Assembly: GCA_947475125.1 (NCBI GenBank)
Contig: CANJMX010000002.1
Coordinates: 1-46,516 of the forward strand
DNA length: 46,516 bases
Reading direction: 5' to 3'
Origin: Actinomycetota bacterium
GTDB taxonomy: Bacteria; Actinomycetota; Thermoleophilia; Miltoncostaeales; Miltoncostaeaceae
The notes beneath the pieces were generated by a model. The model searched no databases, had not been told where the DNA came from, and saw only the letters and a list, made by a program, of their open reading frames with translations. Positions 25,437-32,250 of this stretch are shown here, one piece after another. Positions within the stretch are counted from its first letter, which is position 1, and every line of letters starts with the position of its first letter. The position numbers were made by a program, and so were the translations under genes.

Positions 25437-25450
25437 GGAGTCAGTATATG
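25381..25450. repeat. 70-bp direct repeat covering start of membrane protein gene (copy 2)
   Basis: Second copy of the repeat at 23384-23453, in the same orientation, at the 5' end of the gene 24948-25436. The two copies flank the zinc-ribbon/GIY-YIG-like gene. Confidence 0.8.
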
Positions 25451-25590
25451 GCGCACTTTGCGTGTCCACGAGAAGCGCGCTCATCTGGCATGGACCCCGC
25501 TCCTTGCAAGCGCTGCATAGCCATGTCTGCGTTCGCATGAATCGTGCTTCGAGGGCGTGAAGTGGTGTCGGTAATACCCCCCTGAGCAGG

Positions 25591-25596
25591 TATAAT
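25591..25596 (+). promoter_or_regulatory. Possible -10 element (TATAAT)
   Basis: A perfect TATAAT, 38 bases before the GTG at 25634, in the otherwise AT-poor spacer between divergent genes. The -35 side (GTCGGT about 18 bases upstream) is weak. Likely promoter for the HTH gene and the following rightward run. Confidence 0.5.
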
Positions 25597-25633
25597 TCCA
25601 GCATCCTCCCTGCCCCTAATACCCCCTGACATC

Positions 25634-26134
25634 GTGGGCCTCTCCAAGAACGCACCCGTCTTGGTCACCTCCCGAGAGCGAGAGGTCGAATCGCTTCGCC
25701 TCCGCGCTGAGGGGTGCACCTACGACGAAATCGGCCGGCGTCTGGGAATCGCCAAACAGAGCGCCTGGGAGGCCGTGGACCGTGCCATGACACGCGTCGC
25801 CGACGAGATGCGAGAGAGGGTCGCCGAGGTCCGCGTGCTCGAGGCAGCGCGCCTTGACGCTGCCGCATCGGCGATCTGGTCGAAGGTGCTTGAGGGCGAT
25901 CTGCGCGCGCACGAGACGTGGCTGCGCAACCGGACGAGGTACTCGTCCCTCTTCGGCCTTGACGCGCGACAGGAGCCTGTTGCGCTCGCTGACAACCGGA
26001 TGGTGAACATCGTGCTCTCGCCGCCCTGGGAGCGCGAAGCCCGGGGCACCGAGCCGCCGATTCTCGACGAGGCGGCTGACGAGGCGCTGGTGGTGCCCGA
26101 TCTGGAATCGCTTCCGGAGCCGCCATTCGGTTGA
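25634..26134 (+). CDS. HTH protein resembling phage terminase small subunits
   Basis: 166 residues. An N-terminal LuxR/sigma-like HTH (REREVESLRLRAEGCTYDE, then IGRRLGIAKQSAWEAVDRAM; about 14-52) is followed by a long helical segment (VRVLEAARLDAAASAIWSKV, then RAHETWLRNRTRYSSLFGLD) and an acidic Pro-rich tail. This order matches small proteins often annotated in actinobacterial phages and prophages as terminase small subunit or HTH protein. No large terminase follows, which would fit a phage satellite that redirects a helper's packaging, but the same fold also occurs in plain regulators. Start GTG at 25634, 38 bases after a TATAAT. Confidence 0.7.
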   Translation: MGLSKNAPVLVTSREREVESLRLRAEGCTYDEIGRRLGIAKQSAWEAVDRAMTRVADEMRERVAEVRVLEAARLDAAASAIWSKVLEGDLRAHETWLRNRTRYSSLFGLDARQEPVALADNRMVNIVLSPPWEREARGTEPPILDEAADEALVVPDLESLPEPPFG

Positions 26135-26220
26135 GGGTGCTGGGCGGACCTTCCACCTGTCCTTCTCCTGTTAGCGTCACATGGCCTATCTGGGCACAGG
26201 GGGGGACGAGGAGGGTCGGG

Positions 26221-26835
26221 ATGTCCGGTCAAGAAGCGCGGCGCGGCGCGCAAAAACTCTCCATCGGGGCAGTTGCGCTCGTCCTCGCCATTGCGTGCCT
26301 AGGGGTGCTCGGTTGCGGCGGACCGGATCAGGCCACCATCGATCAGGCGTTTGCAGCGCAGGCAACTAGGGCCAAGGCAGACCTAGAGCGGGCAGTCGCC
26401 GCAGCAACCGCCAAGGGCGGCACCGCGTTGGAACGGGCCGTCTCGGACCAACGGGCAACCGACGGCAAGGCTGCGGCCGAGTTCAGCGCCCTCACCATCC
26501 AAGTGTTCTCAGAGCTAGATGGAACAAACTTCGAACTAACGAACGCGGCAATGTTCGACCGCGGCCTCCCCGCTGCTGCTTCGGTGCTACGAGACCGTAT
26601 TGCAGTGATTCGCGCGTCGCTCCAGCAAATCACGGCCATTCAACTAGAGGGCAACCGATTTGAACTGCAGCGGAGCGCCCTCGTGGAGGGCGTCCGCAGC
26701 TGCCTTCACCTGATCGATAGCGCCGCGGCCGACATGGAGAGGGGCGATTCGGGCGCAGGACCAAAGGCAGCGTCACCGATCATTGAATGCTGGGCGGCGG
26801 CGAGAGACCGTGTTGTACGACTCGGACTCCAGTAG
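26221..26835 (+). CDS. Helical lipoprotein of unknown function
   Basis: 204 residues. The signal sequence SIGAVALVLAIACLGVLGCGG has a lipobox (LGVLGC, Cys at about 32). The mature part is mostly helical and alanine-rich, with QAFAAQATRAKADLERAVAA suggesting a coiled coil, and a later segment with two cysteines (SCLHLID, IIECWAA). GAGGAGGGT before the ATG at 26221 is a strong ribosome binding site and decides the start. Not recognised; it is outside the cytoplasm if the lipobox works. The next gene begins 49 bases downstream. Confidence 0.7.
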   Translation: MSGQEARRGAQKLSIGAVALVLAIACLGVLGCGGPDQATIDQAFAAQATRAKADLERAVAAATAKGGTALERAVSDQRATDGKAAAEFSALTIQVFSELDGTNFELTNAAMFDRGLPAAASVLRDRIAVIRASLQQITAIQLEGNRFELQRSALVEGVRSCLHLIDSAAADMERGDSGAGPKAASPIIECWAAARDRVVRLGLQ

Positions 26836-26884
26836 CGTCATTCATGAATTCGCCCACATCCAGCATGTTCTTGAGGTGCGCGCT

Positions 26885-27649
26885 ATGACAAGCACACCGC
26901 ACGACGGCAGCGGAGGGTCTCCGGAGCAGGCGCTCTTCGCCGACTGTGTCGACCTCTACGAGCGCACCGCCGCAGAGGTCACATACGAATGGCCGAGCGG
27001 CCGAATCGGTCCGTACTGGGCGCGCCGCTTCATGAGGAAGATTAAGACGGACCACGAGGAGACAACTCCCAGCCGAATCGTTGAGAGCGTCTCAGAAATG
27101 GTGTGCAAGCCTGCTCCCCAGGGTTTCGGCATCATCGAGCAGGCGGGACGGTTGGATCTCTCGCTTGAGCTACTTGTGCTGGACGAGTCCACGCCTTATC
27201 ACCACCTGTTTGCTCCCGACGTTGTTGACGCTGCAGCCGACCGCATGGACGTCTACTTGGCGCGCCAGCACACCGTGGTAGCCGACGGGCCCACTCTGAG
27301 GTCGCTGCAGGAACGCGTGCGCGCTTTCCGCGACGAGCGCGACTGGGCGCAGTTCCATACACCTAAGGATCTCGCTGCCGCGATTGCAATTGAGGCAGGG
27401 GAACTGCAGGAACTGTTCCTCTGGCAGGACAGGGATGCCCAGCGAGCAACGCTGGAGTCCCGAAGCGAGGCGGTACGACACGAGATTGCCGACGTCCTGA
27501 TTCTTACCCTGGCCTTCGCAGAGATCACTGGTATCGATCTTGGCGCTGCCGTCGAGGAGAAGCTGCGCGTGAACGCCACGAAGTACCCCGTGGCGCACGC
27601 GAAGGGCCTCTCCCTCAAGTACTCCGACCTGCCGGGTGACCGCGGCTGA
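26885..27649 (+). CDS. MazG-like nucleotide pyrophosphohydrolase with novel N-terminal domain
   Basis: 254 residues in two parts. The N-terminal 135 residues (ALFADCVDLYERTAAEV, YWARRFMRKIKTD and LDLSLELLVLDESTPYHHLF) are not recognised. The C-terminal 110 residues form an all-alpha MazG/dCTPase-type NTP pyrophosphatase: SLQERVRAFRDERDW, EAGELQE (ExxE), EIADVLILTLAFAE (ExxD) and the closing VNATKYPVAHAKG, typical of phage and prophage MazG-like proteins. ATG 26885 has GAGGTG upstream. Its stop overlaps the next gene's ATG by one base (TGATG), so they are probably made together as a defence-like pair. Confidence 0.85.
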   Translation: MTSTPHDGSGGSPEQALFADCVDLYERTAAEVTYEWPSGRIGPYWARRFMRKIKTDHEETTPSRIVESVSEMVCKPAPQGFGIIEQAGRLDLSLELLVLDESTPYHHLFAPDVVDAAADRMDVYLARQHTVVADGPTLRSLQERVRAFRDERDWAQFHTPKDLAAAIAIEAGELQELFLWQDRDAQRATLESRSEAVRHEIADVLILTLAFAEITGIDLGAAVEEKLRVNATKYPVAHAKGLSLKYSDLPGDRG

Positions 27650-28608
27650 TGCCACTCGTCATCCTGCAACCGAGCGGGAACAAAGGTGCCCGAGAACACT
27701 ATCGGGACACCATCCAGACCCCCGTGAGTCTCGTCGACTACGCCTCTTCACTCGGCAGCCAGAAGTCGACACTTGACGCGCTCTTCCCAACGGGCACTGC
27801 TCCAATGTGGGGAGTGACCCCGGGAGGGAGAAACCCGCAGTTATGGGGTCGGTGCAGTGCAGGGGATCTCGTCCTCTTCGCGGCGAACAAGCGCATCTTC
27901 GGCAGCGGCACCGTAAGAACCACTTTTCACAATGAGCCACTAGCCCGGATTCTCTGGGGCGAGGACGCAGAGGGGCGAACTTGGGAGTACATGTACGCGC
28001 TGGATGACATCCGCCCCTTAGACGTCTCCTATGAGGAGTTCAATCGCTGGGTCGGCTACAACGAGCGCGCCGTCATTCAGGACTTCCGGGTACTGAGTCA
28101 AGAAAAGAGCGACTTGGTGTTCGCAGCGCTCGACGTCGACGTGGAGATTTACGGCACGCCAGTCTCACCGGGCGACTTTCGGGCCGCAGCGACGCGCATA
28201 CCCGACGAGCTCGACAGAGAGCGGACCACGCAGCAGCGGACCGAAAGCCGGTACATACGAAACCACCTCTTTCCGAGTCCAACTGCAACGTGTGACCTTT
28301 GCGGCGAGGTGTTCCCGTGTGCCTTCCTCGTTGGGGCTCACATCAAGAAGCGGGCCGCCTGCAGTCACGCCGAAAAGATTGACATCCCGAATGTCGTTAT
28401 GGCTGCGTGCGTGTTCGGTTGCGACGCGCTCTTCGAAAAGGGTTACGTCACCGTCGCCGACAACTGGTCGATTCGAGTTTCGGGGTCGACTGGTTCCGCG
28501 GCCCTTGATAAGCGCCTTGCTCAACTTGCTGGCCGCTCGTTTCCGCACCGCGATGCCCTCCGGCTCCCCTATTTCCTGTGGCATCGAAACAACACGTTTC
28601 GGGGATGA
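27649..28608 (+). CDS. EVE/PUA-like plus HNH protein, putative modification-dependent restriction nuclease
   Basis: 319 residues. The N-terminal half (about 1-160) has the layout of an EVE/PUA-like base-reading domain: CSAGDLVLFAANKRIFGSG, then LWGEDAEGRTWEYMYALDD, then FNRWVGY. The C-terminal half is an HNH_2-type nuclease: CDLCG knuckle at about 214-218, VGAHIKKRAACS (HNH first His) at about 228-239, an N-containing IDIPNVVMAACVFGCDALFE, and GYVTVADNWSIRV. EVE-HNH fusions are known as restriction enzymes that cut 5-methylcytosine-containing DNA. The one-base overlap with the MazG-like gene suggests a functional pair. I am surer of HNH than of EVE. Confidence 0.78.
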   Translation: MPLVILQPSGNKGAREHYRDTIQTPVSLVDYASSLGSQKSTLDALFPTGTAPMWGVTPGGRNPQLWGRCSAGDLVLFAANKRIFGSGTVRTTFHNEPLARILWGEDAEGRTWEYMYALDDIRPLDVSYEEFNRWVGYNERAVIQDFRVLSQEKSDLVFAALDVDVEIYGTPVSPGDFRAAATRIPDELDRERTTQQRTESRYIRNHLFPSPTATCDLCGEVFPCAFLVGAHIKKRAACSHAEKIDIPNVVMAACVFGCDALFEKGYVTVADNWSIRVSGSTGSAALDKRLAQLAGRSFPHRDALRLPYFLWHRNNTFRG

Positions 28609-28717
28609 GACTGCGCACCGGCTGCTCTGGCCGCAGGCCTGACAGGAGGCAGGGGCCTGGCGGCTAGCGCGTGGCCGAAACGCGGTTGACCCGCCCCTCA
28701 CGACGGGTCCTCCTGCC

Positions 28718-28733
28718 GTATGCCACGGCATAC
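28718..28733. promoter_or_regulatory. Short perfect inverted repeat upstream of HTH gene
   Basis: GTATGCC-AC-GGCATAC, a 7-base palindrome with a 2-base spacer, 98 bases ahead of the excisionase-like gene. The size suits an HTH dimer operator. Confidence 0.4.
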
Positions 28734-28831
28734 AGGAACCCGCATGGGTAAACGAATCTCGGGCATGCGCCGTCCGAGGATCATGCAACCATTGTTAAGA
28801 CGTTCATGCTTCTCAAGCAAAGGTTCGCGAC

Positions 28832-29017
28832 GTGACCAAATACCTAACGACCACCCAAGCGGCTCGAGCCATCGGCGTGAGTCGCGTGACAGTGCATCGC
28901 TGGGTCGTGGCAGGCGCGATCCCGAGCACTCGCACTGCACTTGGTGCCTTGCTCGCCCCAGAAGTAGTCGAGCGAGCGAGGTGCGAATGGATGGCAAGAG
29001 GGGCAGTCCGCCCCTAA
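28832..29017 (+). CDS. Excisionase/MerR-like HTH protein
   Basis: A 61-residue DNA-binding protein: YLTTTQAARAIGVSRVTVHR followed by WVVAGAIPS and a short wing and helix (LLAPEVVERAR), the standard helix_turn_helix_17/excisionase layout. The GTG at 28832 gives the natural start of the domain. It may be the element's excisionase or a repressor for the run of genes toward int. A 7-base stem (29026-29032 with 29040-29046) follows its stop. Confidence 0.75.
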   Translation: MTKYLTTTQAARAIGVSRVTVHRWVVAGAIPSTRTALGALLAPEVVERARCEWMARGAVRP

Positions 29018-29064
29018 AAACCGACCGCTCCGTTACAGGCGGAGCGAACGAAAGCAGTCAATTG

Positions 29065-29502
29065 ATGTATGACAGAAATATTGACGGGGACGGTGCGGTT
29101 AACGCGCCACACGCGTCGCCTTATGGCCTCAAGGAGGCCTCAGGCAGAGCTCTGGAATGGCAGCGCGACCGCCGGGCAATGGGCGACACGAATCAAACGG
29201 GTTCGGGCCGACCAAATGACCACCAAGCGCTGGTGGCTCACGATGCGGGGGATGCCGCAGCATTCTGTTGGGCCGCGCGCGCAGCAGAGTCACGCACTCC
29301 GAGTCAGGCCCCAAGCCGACGCGTCCGCCGCATCGGACCAATTCGTCAGGGCATCACCCGCCGTGCGTCACGCAGCGCGACAACAGTCCGCCATGCGGCA
29401 AGCACCACCAAGCGGTCAAGCACCGGCAGCAGCGATGACAGCGGGGGCGATTTACCCGAATCCCAAGTAGTCCCCGCTGCAGTCATGGGGGTGGCCTCAT
29501 GA
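29065..29502 (+). CDS. Uncertain reading frame between HTH gene and OB-like gene
   Basis: Two overlapping rightward frames compete here. The frame given (ATG 29065) ends in a TGA that overlaps the next gene's ATG by four bases, the coupling pattern used elsewhere in this window. Its 145 residues are Ser/Arg/Ala-rich with no domain. The alternative (ATG 29069 to 29470, 133 residues, Arg/Gln-rich) is not more convincing. At most one is real, and both could be spurious. Confidence 0.3.
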   Translation: MYDRNIDGDGAVNAPHASPYGLKEASGRALEWQRDRRAMGDTNQTGSGRPNDHQALVAHDAGDAAAFCWAARAAESRTPSQAPSRRVRRIGPIRQGITRRASRSATTVRHAASTTKRSSTGSSDDSGGDLPESQVVPAAVMGVAS

Positions 29503-30281
29503 GTAGCGCGAATCAGATGAACAGCCGCCCTGACCAGGAGCGGCTCTCTCTCCTCCCCAGATCACCAGAGACCGACAGGCAGCCGCTGGTCCCGCCCGAC
29601 GCTTCGAGCCTCACTCCAGAGTTCGTAGCTCGCCTGCGCCCTTTCGACAGCGGTGGCTCGCCCATTCGCTCATGGCTTATCGGTGACGCAGTCGACACCG
29701 GCAGCGTTCCGGATGGCTCGATCGTGTGCGTCATCGTCGCCACCGAGGAGGTACTCAGCCGAGAAACCGGTGCGCCCATCGGTCTCCGTCTCAAGGCATC
29801 AGACACAACCGGGGAGGCTGAGATCAATATCCGATATCAGGATACGCCACGCCCCTCGATCTGCCCTGAGGAGGTTTGGCAACGAATCCTCGCCATAGAA
29901 CAAAAGGAGCGCTCGGCCTTACGCCCCGGCACCCTGATCGGCGCATGTGTATTCAAGCCGCACACGAGGGCGTCCCATGGTCGGGTCCGGGACGGACGGG
30001 TAATCCTGTTCTCCCCCTATGTGTTCGACCCGAACGAAGTGGTCCGCCGGCCTTCCAGCGACGACATCGAAGGGCGGCTTGGGTGGGATGCGCAGAAGTT
30101 CGTCGAACGCAACGGCCCCTGCTGCATGCAGGACGTGATTGATGGCGTGACAGGCAAGGCGGCAATGATCCGCACAGAGGTCAGAGAAGCGGTCCGCAAC
30201 GGTGACTTCCTACAAGAGTCCGGCCCGCGGGGAGCCAAGATGCTCTCTTTCGTGAAACGAGTGCAGGTGGTCATTCCATGA
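29499..30281 (+). CDS. Unknown protein with OB-like middle and C-terminal winged helix
   Basis: 260 residues, not recognised. Residues about 68-175 look beta-rich and OB-like (GSIVCVIVATEEVLS, IGLRLKASDTTGEAEINIRY, GTLIGACVFKPHTR, GRVILFSPYVFDP). Residues about 195-255 look like a winged helix (WDAQKFVERNGPCCMQDVID, then IRTEVREAVRNGDFLQES). It lies in the run that ends with the excisionase-like and integrase genes, where actinobacterial integrative elements carry replication genes, so a role in ssDNA binding or replication is possible but only inferred. The N-terminal 45 residues are probably disordered. Confidence 0.65.
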   Translation: MSSANQMNSRPDQERLSLLPRSPETDRQPLVPPDASSLTPEFVARLRPFDSGGSPIRSWLIGDAVDTGSVPDGSIVCVIVATEEVLSRETGAPIGLRLKASDTTGEAEINIRYQDTPRPSICPEEVWQRILAIEQKERSALRPGTLIGACVFKPHTRASHGRVRDGRVILFSPYVFDPNEVVRRPSSDDIEGRLGWDAQKFVERNGPCCMQDVIDGVTGKAAMIRTEVREAVRNGDFLQESGPRGAKMLSFVKRVQVVIP

Positions 30282-30346
30282 CGCCGGGACGTGGTTGGAC
30301 CAAGTCAGCCAGGGGGGCATTGGTAGTCCTCATGACACGCGACCCC

Positions 30347-30400
30347 GACCCCGTCCTCCGTCCCCACCCCTATAAGGGGGTGGGGACGGAGGACGGGGTC
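30347..30400. repeat. Perfect 24-bp inverted repeat with 6-base loop
   Basis: Left arm 30347-30370, right arm 30377-30400, all 24 pairs perfect and GC-rich (GACCCCGTCCTCC... and complement), loop TATAAG. It lies between the OB/winged-helix gene and the excisionase-like gene. It could be a terminator or attenuator (no T-tract) or a replication or transfer structure. Confidence 0.85.
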
Positions 30401-30468
30401 GCTTGGGAGTCGCTCCGCGCTTTGTTCATACTCAGCGTCGCCACGGACTGGACGCGGGGTGGTGTCGC

Positions 30469-30768
30469 GTGAGTATCTCGCCACCTGCATCTCTCAAGAC
30501 TTGCGTCGCCCCAAGCATCCTTCACGAGATCCAGCAGTGGGTGACAGCGGTGGCTGCCGAGGAGATACATAAATGCGCCGAGCAGACGGTGTTGTCGCCT
30601 TACATGACACCCGATCAGGCAGCGCAATGGCTGGGATCGAACCGTCGCCGTATCGATGACCTCTGCTCCCAAGGAAGGCTGACTCGGTGCCATGACGGCC
30701 GACGGCTACTGCTCCTGAGAGCCGAGGTCGAGGCGCTGGTGACTCGGGGGGAGAACCGTGAGTGGTGA
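30469..30768 (+). CDS. Excisionase-like HTH protein (AlpA/Xis type)
   Basis: 99 residues. The C-terminal half is a MerR-like/HTH_17 domain: YMTPDQAAQWLGSNRRRIDD, then LCSQGRLTRCHDGRRLLLLR and EVEALV. It sits one gene upstream of int in the same direction, the usual place for xis. GTG 30469 was chosen because it follows a G-rich stretch and avoids an unnatural upstream extension. The N-terminal 45 residues are of unknown fold. Confidence 0.72.
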   Translation: MSISPPASLKTCVAPSILHEIQQWVTAVAAEEIHKCAEQTVLSPYMTPDQAAQWLGSNRRRIDDLCSQGRLTRCHDGRRLLLLRAEVEALVTRGENREW

Positions 30769-30941
30769 TCGCCGCGTCCCACCAATGCCCCACGCCCCAC
30801 ATCTGGCCAGTCAGTACAGGGTGTCTGCGATGAACACGGGACTCGCAATCCCGCTGAGGTCTCCGCTACGGTCCAAGAACATAAGTGGCCGGGCGAGTGC
30901 GCGAACACCCCCCGGCCGTGGCAACGGAAAGGAAACTTCCG

Positions 30942-32102
30942 ATGCGTGACAAGCCTAATGGCGATCACCGCGACTACCGCCCGACCCCAATGCCGGGCGT
31001 GTACGAGCGTGGACCAGTTGGCCAGCCCTACTGGTCGGCCCGCTACACCGACGCTGATGGCAAGCGGGCCAACGAGCGGTTCGACACCTACGAAGATGCG
31101 TGCGCGTTCAAGGCGCGCATGAAGAACGAGGTGGAACGCCGCACGCACCGCCGCCCCGAGCACATCACGTTCAAGGCATATGCCGAGGCGTGGCCGGATC
31201 GGTACCGGGGGCGCACGACAACCGGGCTGCGGGACGCCTCCCGCGAGCGGTACCGCACGCAGATCAACGTGGCGGCCACCTTCCTCGCTGGGCGCAGCGG
31301 CAGACGCCCATTGGCGGCAGTGGCTCCCGAGCACATCGAGGGCTACGTAGACCACCTGTACGCGACGGGGCGCACGCCCACGACGGTCAGGCGCTACATG
31401 GTCCCGCTGAAAGCGATGCTGTCGCAGGCGGTCAGAGAGGGGAGGATCAAGTCAAACCCTGCGACTGGCGTTCCGCTGCTCCCGTCGGACATGACGCTGC
31501 TACCGGAAACCACAGATGACGAGGCCGACATCAAGGCGCTGTCATCGGAGCAGATGGCGGCGCTGATCGAAGCCGTACCTGCCACCCAGCGGCTACTCGT
31601 CGCCACGATCGCCCGCACAGGCCTCCGCATCAGTGAAGCGCTGGGGCTTCGCTGGTGCGACGTGGACCGGCAGGAGGGCGTGGTGCGGGTAAGACAGTCG
31701 GTGGTCGGGGGCAGGATCGGCAAGCCCAAGACGGCGCGCTCGCGTCGATCGGTGCCGGTGGCCGACGACCTGATGCGCGACCTGCTCGCCCGACGCCTTG
31801 CGTCTCGCCACTCCCGTGACGAGGACTTGGTATTCGGGTCGCGGTCGGGAAAGCCGGTGGACACGTCGTCCTGCTACCGGTGGCTACGACCCGCTGCCGC
31901 AGCGGTCGGAGCGCCCTGGGCCGGGTTCCACGCCCTGCGCCACGGCGCTGCGAGCGCATGGTTCCGAGCGGGCTACCCGGTCACGGTGGTGTCGAAACTG
32001 CTGGGCCACTCAACAGCCACGTTCACGCTGTCGGTCTACATCCACGCGCTCGCAGAAGACATGCCAGACGGTGAAGCGCTGCGGAAGGCGGTGGGCCTCT
32101 AG
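30942..32102 (+). CDS. int: Tyrosine recombinase (site-specific integrase)
   Basis: 386 residues, the length of phage and actinobacterial element integrases. An N-terminal arm-binding region (about 15-70, VYERGPVGQPYWSARYTDAD) is followed by a SAM-like core-binding domain (about 73-175) and a catalytic domain with the full active-site set: R229 in TGLRISEALGLRW, a lysine in the KPKTARSRRSVPV hairpin, H330-x2-R333 in HALRH, H356 in LGHS, and nucleophile Y366 in SVYIHAL. It presumably recombines the tRNA-Lys attB with attP. ATG 30942 has AAAGGA upstream. A copy of GTCCCACC lies 159 bases before the start, and a palindrome of the same motif follows the stop. Confidence 0.96.
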   Translation: MRDKPNGDHRDYRPTPMPGVYERGPVGQPYWSARYTDADGKRANERFDTYEDACAFKARMKNEVERRTHRRPEHITFKAYAEAWPDRYRGRTTTGLRDASRERYRTQINVAATFLAGRSGRRPLAAVAPEHIEGYVDHLYATGRTPTTVRRYMVPLKAMLSQAVREGRIKSNPATGVPLLPSDMTLLPETTDDEADIKALSSEQMAALIEAVPATQRLLVATIARTGLRISEALGLRWCDVDRQEGVVRVRQSVVGGRIGKPKTARSRRSVPVADDLMRDLLARRLASRHSRDEDLVFGSRSGKPVDTSSCYRWLRPAAAAVGAPWAGFHALRHGAASAWFRAGYPVTVVSKLLGHSTATFTLSVYIHALAEDMPDGEALRKAVGL

Positions 32103-32114
32103 ACCTAAGGCATC

Positions 32115-32132
32115 GGGTGGGACGTCCCACCC
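32115..32132. repeat. 18-bp perfect palindrome containing the GGTGGGAC motif
   Basis: GGGTGGGAC followed by its exact complement, 12 bases after the int stop. The same GGTGGGAC octamer occurs in tandem at both ends of the element (19600-19623 and 34251-34271) and upstream of int (30776-30783, reverse). Confidence 0.75.
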
Positions 32133-32250
32133 CGTAATCGCGTGGTGCATGGAGAGGGGTGGTCTGTCAGGTCGCCCCTTTTCATGCGCGTTCCCTCGAA
32201 GTCAGCCCTAGCCCGAGACAGACTCAATAAGCTTCGGTCGTGGTGCTTGA

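Noticed and set aside
28720..29064. Upstream part of a rightward frame running to 29502
   Set aside because: It overlaps the well-supported excisionase-like gene in a different frame and is Arg/Ser-rich without a domain.
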